64,000 nucleotides of DNA from Cymbidium sinense (GCA_021442155.1 CM038222.1:17639908-17703907); one strand, 5' to 3'; shown: positions 38,101 through 49,515, counted from the stretch's first letter. Notes: generated from the letters alone by a model not told the origin. Translations and numbers: made by a program.

Positions 38101-38245
38101 TGGTTAAACCTTCTAAGTCTTTAGGCTTAGGTTAAGTGTTTACCTAATTGTTATAAGTGTCTTATGACTAGGGAAGTCTTAGTGTCTAGAAGACTCATAA
38201 GTCTAAGATGGGAAGATTGAATCCACACTCCAAAAGTGAGGTCAA
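32126..38245 (-). mobile_element. Repeat element E3 (inverted copy of the E family)
   Basis: Read on the minus strand, it starts at 38245 with TTGACCTCACTTTTGGAGTG like E2 and shares the phrase order of E1 and E2 (GTCTTCTAGACACTAAGACT, then TTAACCTAAGCCTAAAGAC). Repeats of TTGGTCAAATTGACC words fill 36440-37400. The CGATGAGGTAT block is near 35640, and 32130-32640 is the inverted equivalent of E1 15750-16262. With 30559-32125 it separates the two halves of copy C. Possible 5-bp target duplications are AGGGC (30554-30558) and TAGGC (38246-38250), one mismatch. Confidence 0.6.
33180..33835. repeat. Three tandem copies of a 250-270 bp unit within E3
   Basis: The core phrases CTTGGGGCTAGCTAAAGCC and GATGTCCAGACTATATAC recur at about 33240-33292, 33510-33560 and 33758-33812, each preceded by a GCCATTATTAAACCAG-like phrase. 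Spacing is about 269 and 249 bp. Confidence 0.85.
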
Positions 38246-38480
38246 TAGGCCTTAGGCTCCATAGTGTTGTCCTTGGAGATATTTGATTAGAAGATCGAAG
38301 TTAAGTTTCACATTATAGTCTTGGATACATCTTTCAACGCTTTGCTCGAGAGATCATGGATACATGAGAACAACATAGTTCCATCCTTTCTACATCAGTG
38401 TATGAAGTTTGTTAGAGGTGGGATCATCTACTGTGACAAAGGAGATCTCAAGCCATTTATAGTTTAAGAGGTCAACATAT
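38246..38480 (+). pseudogene. Copy C part 2: protease C-terminal half
   Basis: Picks up the protease of copy C after the E3 insertion (LRLHSVVLSLEIF-like, then FNALLERSWIHEN, and a basic helix near 38400). Gly of the LLGR motif is Glu here. Together with 29586-30558 it restores the order seen in A and B. Confidence 0.75.
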
Positions 38481-39680
38481 ATTAGGATGTGACTTACTAC
38501 CTCCCTCAAAATCAACAAGTCTATTCTCGTGAACTTGGCCAAAGTTTAAATATAAAAGAAAAATAAGAAGAAAATGAAAAGGAAAGGGAAAAAGAGAAAG
38601 AAAAGAAAAGAGAAAATGAAAAAAAAAATAAAAGGGCACTGAAATATACTTGGAGGAGGAAGTGGAGCTTGACATTAGATTCCACCCACAATTTGTTACT
38701 CTATTTGAACATATAGGTAGGACGACCTAACCTCCACTAGATAGAGGAAGAAGCCAGTTCAGAGGCAGTCCTAGGGGTGGAAAACCCCTTTATCGGCAAC
38801 CCAATAGAAGATATATCCCATATACTAGGAGTACACCTGCTATCCATATAGACTTAGAATCTAGTTCAAAGGTAGAGTCTTATATGGTTAGCACACTAGC
38901 TAGCTCTTCTCAATAGTAGATTCTCTTAGGGGTGACACTTGAGCAAGATAGTGAAGAAGACTAGGCTCCAAAGCAAAGCATAAATGTATCCAAGTCTATA
39001 TGTGAAATAGTTAGGCATTAGTTAGGAACCTTAGCTCTAACCCTAGTTTCCTCTCAAAAATTTGAGGGTTTGGTAATTAAGGAAGCCCCAAAGTCATCCA
39101 AAAGTGAGATGACTCAGAGGTTCTTTCTGGGAGCATCATCCTCAAGTCAAGAAATTGATGTAGAACTTGAGGTTGATTCATATAAAGATTTAATAGAATT
39201 ACCTTTTGATTGGTACTTGCCTTTTATTCATAATTTAGCAAAGAAAGGGTTAATCCCACATACTTGGTCAAAGCACAGGTCAGCCTACTTCAAAAGAATA
39301 TGGAAGAATAAATGCAAAATCTCTTAATCAAGACTAGGACTAGGATTCAGTACAGTGAGTACAGTCGATGATGATGATTACGGCTCATCACCAATCAGTT
39401 GGAATCTGATTAGTTCTTTTCTAATCATATTAGCTCATATGAGAAGCTGTGCTTAGAAACTTCAGATGATCCAAATTATTTTGTCAAGATCAAAGATGCA
39501 AGAAGATATTAAGTCAACCATTGACGAGCTCAAGGAAATCAACTTAAGAGATGAAGATGATCCATGCCCAACATACATCAATTCTTTATTGAATGAAATT
39601 GAAACAAATGACTTAGTTAGGCTATTTCCTGAGTTTAAGGACTTCTTTGCATTGAGTTATGAAGAGATGCCTGGATAAGC
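38481..39680 (+). pseudogene. Copy C: protease-RT linker remnant
   Basis: A Lys/Glu-coding purine tract (38548-38640) is followed by an Arg-rich stretch and open frames at 39070-39324 (with SSSQEIDVELEVDSYKDLIE, and then the IHNLAKKGLIPHTWSKHR segment) and 39466-39675 (ending FALSYEEMPG). Better preserved than in A and B; the frame is broken between 39325 and 39465. Confidence 0.7.
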
Positions 39681-40900
39681 TCCTAACGTAGAAATCCATA
39701 AACTAGTAATAGAGCTTACTGTTAACCCTATCAAGCAAGCTCCTAGACGCATGCGATTAGACATAGAAAAATAAGTCATTTATGAAGTCAAGAAATTGAT
39801 CGATACTGGCTTCATCCGGAAAGAAAAATATTATACCTGGTTAGCTAGCATCATCCCAGTTAGGAAAAAGAATGGCCAAATTCACATATGCATCAATTTT
39901 AGGGATTTAAATAGGACATGTTCAAAAGATGAATTTTCACTACCAATCCCGGAGCTGATGGTGGACATTTCCTCATCTCATGCAATATTCTCTTTCATAG
40001 ATGGCTTATCTAGATATAACCAAATATTGAAGGCCCTGAAGATAAAAGAAACACTACTTTTAGAACCCTGATCATAATCTATTATTATAAGTTCATGCCT
40101 TTCAGCCATAAAAATGCGGGTGCTACATACAACGAGCTATGACTCGAATCTTCAATGAAGTTATTCATCATCAAGTCAAGTGCTATGTCGATGATCTCAT
40201 GGCCAAAAGTAGGGAAAAGGAAGACCATCTCTTTGAATTGTGAGTAGTTTTTGAATAGTTAAGATAATTTAACCTCAAAATAAACCCCATGAAGTGTGCA
40301 TTCGGAGCACCTTCAAGGAAATTCTTTGGGTTTGTTATCCGACACTAGGGAATAAAAATCAATCCAGAAAAGATCAAGTCAATATTATAAATTCCACCCC
40401 CAAAAAGTTTAACTCAGCTAACATCATTCCAAAAGTAGTTGGTGTATTTACGACACTTTATATCCAACCTATCAGGAAGATGTCAGACATTCTCAATTCT
40501 TATCAAAAAGGATACCAAGTTTAAGTGGTATGATAAGTGGGAGCATGCCTTCAAAGTCACCAAACATTACTTGAAGACACTGCCAGTTCTAGCAGCCCCT
40601 ATCCCAGGCAAGCCTTGATACTTTGCACTACTGTGTTAGAAGACTCCTTGGTGCTTTATTGTCCCAGCCAATGATGAAGGGAAGGAAAACACACTCTACT
40701 ACCTCAACTATCATCTAATCCTTGTTGAGGCTATTTATCCACCCATTTAGAAGCACTGCCTAGCTTTAACCTTTGCATCCCAAAAGCTACAACACTACAT
40801 GCTTCCTCATAAGGTGAACTTAATCTCTAGAATCAATCCATTATAGTATCTCAGTAAACTGTTGATGCTATCTAGATTGTTGTCATGGTGGTCCATGATC
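39681..40900 (+). pseudogene. Copy C: reverse transcriptase and Ty3-type RNase H remnant
   Basis: An open stretch at 39796-40068 encodes DTGFIRKEKYYTWLASI, PVRKKNGQIHICINFRDLNR and FSFIDGLSRYNQI with the motif A Asp. The catalytic box CYVDDLMAKS is intact at 40181-40210. The RNase H part (LPVLAAPIPGKP near 40580, LVEAIYPPI near 40725, then HYMLPHKVNLISRINP) is interrupted by stops and shifts. Among the copies here this RT is the least decayed around its active site, but it cannot be expressed as one protein. Confidence 0.88.
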
Positions 40901-40959
40901 CTCTTACAGTTTAACATTACCTTCATACGTGCGGTTAAAGGACAAGCTAGATTTCTTAA

Positions 40960-41640
40960 CACCCACTTCCTCACTCTCCACTTAGTGATGATCTCCCCAA
41001 TAAATAAATCATGAACTTAGGGGATACTAGCATTCACCACTGGGAGATATACTTTGATGGTGTGACTTCCTCTCAAAGAGGAGAAGAGCCATAATCTACT
41101 ATTCCAAGAAAGGGAGGGGTAGGAATAGTTCTCTTAACTCCGAGTTATGATGTGATGAGATTCTTATATCATTTATCCAATCCTTGCACCAATAACAAAG
41201 CTAAATATGAGGCTCTGATTGTTGGTCTGGAGTTAGTCGTTACTCTAGACATCTAGAACATCAACATCTTTGAGGATTCTTAACTAGTTATCAACTAAAT
41301 TGCTGGGTCCTATAAGGTTATAAAGCCCAAGCTCAATCACTACCACAAGTACACAATGGAGTTATTGGCCTAAATCCTAGATGTTACCATTTATAAGATT
41401 CCTCGAGGAGAGAACATCGTAGTGTATGCTTTAGCCAAGCTTGCAAAGGAGTTGGCATGTCTAGAGGATGTGTCCATATCAATAAAGGTCCAAAATAGAT
41501 AAGTCTTATCCCTTATTGATATTGAACTTATCAAAAAATACTCTCTTGAAGAGGAGGTTGCCATTCCTAAGAAGGATGAGGAGTTAAATTGGATGCAACC
41601 ATTAATGGATTACCTAAATAAATACAAACTACCTAAAGAG
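40960..41640 (+). pseudogene. Copy C: second (archaeal-like) RNase H remnant
   Basis: The signature HWEIYFDGVTSSQ (about 41040) keeps the first Asp. The next signature reads CTNNKAKYEALIVGLEL, with Lys in place of the Glu seen in copy A's NEVEY, so a catalytic residue is gone. IFEDS plus a stop follows near 41270, at the same codon as the stop in copy A. Its place between RNase H and integrase supports Tat-lineage assignment. Confidence 0.8.
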
Positions 41641-42832
41641 AAGTCCCAAGCCCATCAAATTAAGTAGAGGGCAGTTTCCTATGCTCTTGTGGATGGTGTC
41701 TTGTGCCAGCAGACTTTTGATCATATGTGGTTAAGTTGTTTGGACAAGCATGAAGCCCATAAGATTGTGGCCAACGTACACTCAGGATTATGTGTAGTCG
41801 ACCAATTCAGTCCGATGTTGAATGCCAAGATCAATATACTTGGATACTACTTGCCATCGATGATCAAAGATTGCATGGATATGGCTAGGCGATGCCACCA
41901 TTGTCAAATACATGGTGTGATCTTACACTAACCACCCAACATTCTACATCCTACATTGGCATCAGGGCCATTCAAGTGTTGGGGTACCTACATAGTGGCT
42001 CCAATTGTTCCTCCTTCTTCCAAGGGTCATCTGTTCATCTTAGCTTCTACTGAATACTTTTCTAAATGGGCAAAGGCGATTCCATTCAAAGAGGTCACAG
42101 CTCAGTATGTACTCTTGTTTTTTAGAAATCATATCGTATATATGTTCGGAGTTCCTCGATGAATTATATCTGATAATGGTACTATATTCAAGAGCACCGA
42201 GATCAAAAACTTTGCCCGGAGACATAGCTTAGATTGTAGATATTCTATCATCACTACCCTAGAAAAAATGGCTTAGTAGAATCCTTCAACAAAACTCTCA
42301 TCCAAATATTAAAGAAGACACTCGACAATAATAAGCAATAGTGGCTTGAACAGTTAGTTGAAGCCTTGTGGGCCTACCACACCATATATAGAACTCTAAC
42401 TTAGTCTACTTCTTTCTCCTTAGTATATGGGTCCAAAGTTGTTCTACCAATAGAAGTTAAACTCCCATCACTAAGGATAGCTATGGTTAGCAGGATCATA
42501 ATATAGTAGAATGCCAAGTTGCGGTTAGAAGAGCTCAAAGGTTTGGAGGAGAGACGCCAGCGGGCATGCCAAAACCTCAAGTTGTACAAATATAAAATGA
42601 TTCAAGCTCACAATAAGTTGTTCTATCCTAAAGCTTTTCAAGTAAGAGAGCTTAATTTAGTTCTAGGAAGATCGATTGTTGTCCGTTGTAAGATGGGAGA
42701 AAAGTTTGAACCCACCTAGGAAGGCCCTTTTGCTATAGAAAAGACCTACGAAGGAGGAACTTATTAGCTTATTAATCATAAAGATTGTGCCTAATGCATC
42801 CAATCAATGGGCTCTACTTAAATAAATATTAT
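41641..42832 (+). pseudogene. Copy C: integrase remnant
   Basis: An open piece at 41689-41928 carries the zinc-binding domain (EAHKIVANVHSGLC, RRCHHCQIHG), although the second His of the HHCC finger is replaced in VVDQ. The core is open at 41956-42159. FILASTEYFSKWAKA has Glu where the first catalytic Asp is expected, and SDNG near 42172 keeps the second. The C-terminal part (LKLYKYKMIQAHNKL, LVLGRSI, GEKFEPT) is at 42519-42716 with stops after it. Confidence 0.85.
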
Positions 42833-44765
42833 AAACCATTTTTGAAAAGAATTATCATTAATGAAAATTCCATTATAAATTCAATCTCTTAAATATTGAA
42901 AGTATTCTTGTTTGTGAATCCACCATAATGTGTTTAGGGTAGTTGAAAAGAACCATAGTACCAACATATCATTCATCAACATAACACAAACACAAACTAT
43001 ACATAAATATATAAATAAAACACATATATTTTTCCTCAAGCTACTCTAAATTGAGATAACACCCCCAGCGGTACTCACTCAAGAATGGGTCAAGGGCGTA
43101 CGATACCCGCTAGTGTCACCCTGGTCTTCTTGCTTTGGAGGATGTATGCTATGCTTTCCTTCCTTTGGCCACAACAACCAACAAGTGCCTTGGCCTTACC
43201 ACATGGTAAAGCTACCTTATGTTGGCTTCATTTAAGAAGATGTGAGTCTACTATGCTTTCATCTTGGATTAGCCTTCATACACAAACTAGGTCGAGTATA
43301 TTAGAGGTTTAGGATAAGTCCCCTAGTGGCTCCTTCCCTCATGATTGCTTCAAGTTTGGGTCTAGTCCTTCCTCGGGGCTTCCCGCTTCGTAGTTACTCT
43401 AGGTCAGATAGCATATATCTCACCGAAGACAGACTATCCCGATGATTAGTTCCACTTGGAAAGTTGTAAGCCTACATGCTTTCTTTTCAAATTAAGTGCT
43501 GCACACTAATGACACCTTAGTTTAGTTAGTTCTCACTATGCTGATGGTTACACCACTAATTCTGATGGATACACTTTAGGTTTGTTGGTTCTCGCACCTT
43601 AGGATACACCACACATGGTAGATGTAAGTATACTATGCTTTCTCCTTGAGTTGGCCACTGTACACCTATATGCTTTCTTTTTCAGGGCTCAAGATAATGC
43701 CCCTAGAAACATATCCCCTATGGGCACTATATTTGGATCATGTCTTTTGCGATCCTATTTAGACATTACTTGAGTTACTATCGGATTGGATAGTTTCTCT
43801 TTCCTAGTAACAACCCCTATGGTTGGAGAATCCATCCTGTGGATGTGCATATTCTCCCTTGGTACAGTAAATCTAAGATAGGTCAAGGCCGACATAGCCC
43901 CTTTCAGTGTGGTCCCTCGCACACCAATAGAGTCCACACAAATATATAAACAAAATATATATTCACTTGTGGATTAGGAGGACATCCCTAGCGGTACCTT
44001 TTCCCAAGTAGTCATCCTATTTTTAGGGAAATGTCCGCAAAACTCCCTATAGGAATTAGCTGACTACTCTTAAGTTGATATAAGTCCCTAACGACATTCA
44101 CTCAGTAGTCACCCTAAGTCGGGTTTGACTTGTTGTGCTACCAATAGGTCACCTTAGCAGTTGTTCCTTACTTTAGAAGATGTAAGTTTGCTGCGTCTTC
44201 TTGTTAACATAATCATTGCACACCGAAAGGCAACCTTTTAGGTTTGCTATCTCTATCCCATGGTGAGTAGATCCCTATGAATTTGTAAATTTGAGATATG
44301 ACAAGTCTGATATAGCCCCTTCTCAGTGGGTCCATCACATATCAACATGCTCCATAAATTAAATCTATCAAATTTGACCGAGCTCATAACCCCAATAGAT
44401 ATGGCTTCAATTCAAAATCAAACTAAACCAAACAAACCATATCAAATCATATGAAATAAAGATAAAATTAATCTTTACTACTTTTGAGTTGACATAAGTC
44501 CCCAGTGGAATTTACTAATAGCCTAGTCGTGACATCAATCCATTGTTGTTCCCTCACTTTGGAAAATGTAAGTTTTCTACACTTTCTTTTTAGCATAGCC
44601 ATTACACACTGAAAAGCAACCCCTTAGGTTGGCTTGCTCTACCTCACAACCGGTAGACTATCCATTTGGATTTGTAAACATGAGGTAGGTCAAGGCTAAT
44701 ATAGCCCCTTCTCAGTGGGTCTATCGCACACTGATAGGGTCCATACATTAACTCAGATTAAAATT
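42833..44765 (+). repeat. Copy C: 3' region with tandem repeats of about 400 bp and shorter units
   Basis: The start is homologous to the 3' region of copy A (GAAAATTCCATT phrase). Units on GATGTAAGTYTGCTAYGCTT occur near 43235, 43455, 43620, 44170 and 44565. Units on GGTCAAGGCNNATATAGCCC with CAGTGGGTCC occur near 43880, 44300 and 44690, about 400 bp apart. No coding frame of note. Repeat-bearing 3' regions are a known trait of Tat-lineage elements. Confidence 0.65.
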
Positions 44766-45330
44766 GATCTAATTTTCCCCAGTTGAGTTAAATCACACCG
44801 TTCTCCTCAATGGAGCCCCAAATCATATATAAACAAGTCAAGCAAACAAATGAAATTCCAAACCAACATCCCTAATGGAACCAAATTAAACCAACTCCCC
44901 TAGTAAAGTCTAAATCAAAGAAATCCAACCAAACTCTTATCCCCAGTGAATACATACCCAAACAAATCTTTGAAATCAAACTCAAATCCTAATCCCCAAC
45001 AGATAGCCTGAACCTGCTTCCTTAGTGGAAGGTTTATATACTCGATCCCCAGTGGACTCGAGCTCATATCTCTAGCAAATATGCCTCCACATCAATTAAA
45101 ACAAAATAAATTAAAGTTGATTTCAATCTTAATCCCTGGTGGATTATAGATTCTTATCCCTAGCAGATCTTCTATCCTCAAATCATATAATCAAATCAAA
45201 TTCAAACCTTATCCTCAATAGATTTTCTTCTTCTATGCCCTTAAGATAAACCCCTAACATGTCATGTATAATGCATTAGTGATCCCCTAGCGGAGCTCCC
45301 TCCATGTCCTTGACATGGAATTCTCATCAA
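44766..45330 (+). repeat. Cluster of degenerate ATCCCCAGTGGAT-type words
   Basis: About a dozen variants of CCCCAGTGGA or CCCTAGCGGA, 25-60 bp apart, for example near 44810, 44870, 44900, 44943, 44995, 45020, 45047, 45070, 45138, 45165 and 45284. Looser copies appear upstream (43065, 43990, 44500). Probably the last part of the copy C 3' region. Confidence 0.6.
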
Positions 45331-45399
45331 ATCTTATTTCTTCTCTTATGTACATCTTTAATACTTCAACCAAAAGCCTAACAATGTATTTCTTAAAAT

Positions 45400-46600
45400 T
45401 ACATCATCTTAACATTGTAATCAACATTTTATGATTTGTGATGGTGCAAGCACAAACTAACTATACAATATCATGCTAAACATATTATAGTGTGAATAAA
45501 CACACTATATTATTTTATAATGTATGATGTAATATTATAATTTGCTATAATATAATATATTATCTAACATTACACATCATTACAATCACTTAAAAAGAAA
45601 CAAATAATAAAATTTTCTTAATATATGAATAATGTTCATTTTAGATGTAAAATTGTTATTTTTCTATTAGAAATGGTACAAAATGGCATAATTTTGGTGT
45701 TCCTTCTTGGTGTGTGCCATGAATTTGGCCAAATTCTTCCATCTCAACCTTCAAGTTAACAATTTTATGAGTTTTTTACCCATTGTATTATAACAAAAGT
45801 AAAACATACTAAAATATACAATAACATTTAGTAACACACCACCACATTCATATATATGTGAAGTTATATTGTTATGTTCATTATATTTTAGTATGCTTTC
45901 ATATATTATATTATCTCACATTACACCTTAAAATGAATCACTTTAAGCAAAAAATAATTATAAAATTTGGTTGAAAAAAGAACATTTATTTTGGATGCAA
46001 AATTCCATTCTTTTGATTAAATGACACACCATAGCACACCCCAATGATGTTCCTTAAATCTTAGGCCAAATCCCATCATCTTAGCCTATAAATCTGTATT
46101 TTTATGAATTATACTAGTATAGAATCTACTACATCATACTATAAGATACTAAAATATGATAAACAACAAGTAGTAATACACAAAAGTATGCTATAATATG
46201 TGATGCTACACTATGTTATGGCATCCTATATCATGATACACAAACATATTTTATTATGTTATATTGCATATCACATCACAAGGGATTGCTTAAGATAAAA
46301 AAAATCATAAAATTAGTCTAAACAATAAAAACCTATATATTTTAGTCGTATCACTTACAAATTTTAAATTAAAATAATACATTACGATGCCATGCTCTAC
46401 CTATTATGAATTTGGCCAAATTCCACCATTTGAAAGTCTAAATCAACATTTTTATAATTAATGCTAGTGTAAGCTCGACAATATTTGAAAGAATTTAAAA
46501 AAGAATAATATAATATATATGATGCTATACTATGCTCAAAACACATCACTACATGCTCAAATATATGATGCTAAATTACACTATAATATATGGTATTATA
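45400..46600. repeat. Degenerate tandem repeat of about 340 bp
   Basis: The phrase AACATTTTTATGA-like, followed by a GCAAGC/CTAGTGTAAGC-like phrase, recurs near 45423, 45760, 46092 and 46447. A preceding GAATTTGGCCAAATTCCACC phrase recurs near 45720, 46060 and 46415. Between them lie palindromic TATAATATAT-type blocks. Very A+T-rich, no gene. It adjoins the right telomere-like array. Confidence 0.65.
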
Positions 46601-47025
46601 ATATGATTTAGGGTTAGGGTTTAAGTTATTCAAATATCTAATAGTCAAGGAAAATTCTCTTAAAAACATTTTCATTAGCTACCATAAATATGTTTGGATT
46701 TGGTCATTCTTTAGATCTACTCCTAATGGCATCTTTATTCAAGGTTCATGGTTTATGGTTTAGGATTAGTTTAGGTCTAGTTTAGGGTTTAGGTTTGGTT
46801 TTGTTTAGGGGTTTAAGGTTGGTAAGTTTTAGGGTTTAGGGTTTTAGGGTTTTAGGGTTTAGGGTTTTAGGATTTAGGGTTTAGGGTTTAAGGTTTAGGG
46901 CTTAGTGTTTAGAGTTTAGAGTTTAGTGTTAAGGGTTTAAAGATTTTAGGGTTTAGGTTTTAGGGTTTAGGGTTTAGGTTTTAGGTTTAGGGTTTAAGTC
47001 TTAGTTTAGGGTTTAGGGTTTAAGG

Positions 47026-47510
47026 TTTTTTTTAAACAAAATCAGATTCAACATTTCTTCTTTTCAATTTCATTAACCAAGTAGCACACCAAGTTTTATA
47101 AGACACAAGCGATGACATAGATAAAAAATGAGCACCCATAGAACAAATCAAAAACTTTAGATAAGTAGAAATGCCTTTACTATAAAGACACAATTCCATA
47201 AGTAGCAGTTCAGATCGACCATTCTTCAGTTTCTCTAGTTCCCATTAGAACTACCCCTGCCTCTCGAGTAGTGAGATTTGCTATCATATCCCGGATCTCT
47301 GCCTCTACCTCCACCACAGCTCTAACCTTCATCACTCCTCCCAACTTCATAACCACCATTGCTCCGACCACCACCTACATATCAACCAGAACCTCCAGAT
47401 CCCCCACCACCACTGTGATAATTGTCGCCTCAACCTTTGCCTCCACTGCCAGATCTAGACTAAGCCTTGTTGACAGTGATGTTCTTGCCATCAAGGTTTT
47501 GCCCATTCTT
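47026..47510 (-). pseudogene. GRP retro-fragment R1
   Basis: On the minus strand from 47510: KNGQNLDGKNITVNKA, a stop, SRSGSGGKG, then a Gly/Ser tail with about three further stops, a region like SKSHYSRGRGSSNGN, and the last codons near 47228. A 3' UTR of about 200 bases ends in eight T on the + strand (47026-47033), the A-tract of the sense strand, next to TTTAGGG. Same extent as the left-array copies. The Glu codon that is TAG in type B is AAG here. Confidence 0.83.
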
Positions 47511-48419
47511 AGGGTCTAGGGTTAGTTTAGGGTTAGTTTATGGTTTAGGGTTTAGGCTTTAGTGTTTAGGGTTTAGGGTTTAGGGTTTTAGGGTTTGGGG
47601 TTTAGGGTTTAAGGTTTTGGATTAAGGTTTTGGTTAGGTTTAGGGTTTAGTTGTTTATTATCAGGTTTAGGGCAGGGTTGAGGTTTTTAGGGTTTAGGGT
47701 TTAGAGTTTTTTTAAAAAAATTAAGTAAACTAGTAGGTTTAGGTTTATTTAGTTTATTTTTTATTTATTTAAGTTTATTTTATTTTTTTTATTTTTATTT
47801 AGGTTTATTTTTTATTTTTATTTAGTTTAGTTTATTTAATTTAGGTTTATTTAATTTAGGCTTATTTAATTTAGTTTATGTATTTTATTTAATTTTTTTA
47901 GGTTTAGGTGTATTTTTTTAGTTAAGTTTTATTTTTATTTTATTTTGTAGGTTAAGGTTTTATCTTTTATTTTTAGGTTTAGGTTTAGGTTTTTATTTTA
48001 TTTTTTAGGTTTAGGTTCCAAGTTATTATTTTAGATTTATTTTTAGGTTTTATTTTTTTTTTAGGTTTAGGTTTATTTTTATTTTATTATATTTTATTTA
48101 GTTTAGGTTTAAGTTAGGTTTAGTTTATATTAGATTTATGTTTAGATTTTACTTATTTAAGTTTAGTTTATTTTAGTTTAGCTTTAGGTTTATTTTATTT
48201 TATTTTTATTTTGGGGTTTAGGTTTTTTTTTAGGTTTTATTTTTAAGTTTATTTTTTAGGTTTAGATTTTTATTTACTATTTATTTACTTTAATACATTT
48301 TTATTTAACATTTAGTTTTTATTTTTTATTTTAATATTTATTTTAGGTTTGGGGTTTGGGTTTTATGGTTAATGATTTAATTTTAGCTTAGCTTTATGGT
48401 TTAAGATTTTGAGGGTTTA

Positions 48420-48720
48420 GGGTTAGATGTAGGTTTTTGGTTTAGGTTGGTTGGGGAGGTTTAGAGGAGTTTAGGTTGGCTCAGTTTTGGCTCAGTTAGG
48501 ATCAGTCAGGGCCTGGGTAGGTTTAGGGTGTGGTGTGGTTGGTAGGGTATGGCAAGGATGGCTAGTGGTAGGTTTAGTGGCCTGGGTTTAGTAGGGCCTA
48601 AGGGGGGTCAGGTGTAGTTTGCAGGTTTAGGTTTAGTTTGGTTTAGGGTCAGGATTTAGGTTTAGGGTTTAGGGTGGGGGTTTTGGGTTTTTAAGGTTTA
48701 GGGTTTATTTTAAGTTTAGA
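48420..48720. repeat. GC-rich variant patch in the right array
   Basis: TTTAGGG gives way to TCAGG, GGTCAG, GGCCTGGG and GTGGTTGG variants (48470-48665). Counterpart of 1020-1300 and similar to 57400-57790 and 58590-58865. No gene. Confidence 0.55.
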
Positions 48721-49515
48721 GTTTTTAAATTAAGTAAACTAGTAGGTTTAGGTTTATTTAGTTTATTTTTTATATATTTTAGCTTATTTGATTTTTTATT
48801 TTTATTTAGGTTTATTTTTTTATTTAATTTAGTTTATTCATTTTAGGTTTATTTATTTTAGTTTAGGTTATTCATTTTAGTTTATCTTTTAGGTTTAGGT
48901 TTAGGTTTATGTTTATTTTTTAGCTTAGTCTTATTTTTCTCTATTATTTTTTAGGTTTAGGTTTTTTTTAGGTTAAGGTTTAGGTTTTTATTTTATTTTC
49001 TTGGTTTAAGTTTTAGGTTTATTTTTAGGTTTTATTTATTAGTTTAGGTTTATTTTTAGTTTATTTTATTTTATTTAGTTTATGGTATAGATTTAGTTTT
49101 AGGTTTTATTTATCTTAGTTTAGTTTATTTTAGTTTAGATTTAGGTTTATTTTAATTTGTTTATTATAGGTTTAGGTTTTTTTTTTAGTTTATGGCCTAG
49201 GTTTTATTTTTTATTTATTTTTAGGTTTTATTTTTAGGTTTATTTTTTTAGTTTAGGTTTTATTTATTTTTTATTTAGGTTTATTTAATTTTATTTTATT
49301 TTTTTAGTTTATTTTAGGTTTTATTTTTTTATTTTTAGTATAGTTTTTATTTTTTATTTTATTTTCCTTTTTAGTTTAGGTTTATTTATTTATTTTATTT
49401 TTAGGTTTTATTTTATTTAGGTTTAGGTCTTAGCATTTTAGGGTTTAAGGTTAGTTTAGGGTTTATGGTTTAGGGTTTAGGGTTTAAGATTTGGGGTTTA
49501 GGGTTTAGGGTTTTT

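Larger units (their letters stand above)
46600..49515 (-). repeat. Right telomere-like array, first segment (TTTAGGG on +)
   Basis: The first heptamers are at 46607-46624. A 120-bp non-telomeric interlude (46625-46747, a TACCATAAATATGTTTGG phrase) is followed by continuous degenerate TTTAGGG. It contains GRP copy R1 on the minus strand, landmark motifs near 47725 and 48735 (inverted relative to the left array), AT-rich stretches at 47740-48350 and 48750-49430, and a GC-rich patch at 48420-48720. LINE-1 interrupts it at 49516. Confidence 0.93.

Noticed and set aside
16288..45330. An active, complete Ty3/gypsy element assembled from copies A, B and C
   Set aside because: Each copy has many stops and lost catalytic residues, and no LTR pair, PBS or PPT could be found.
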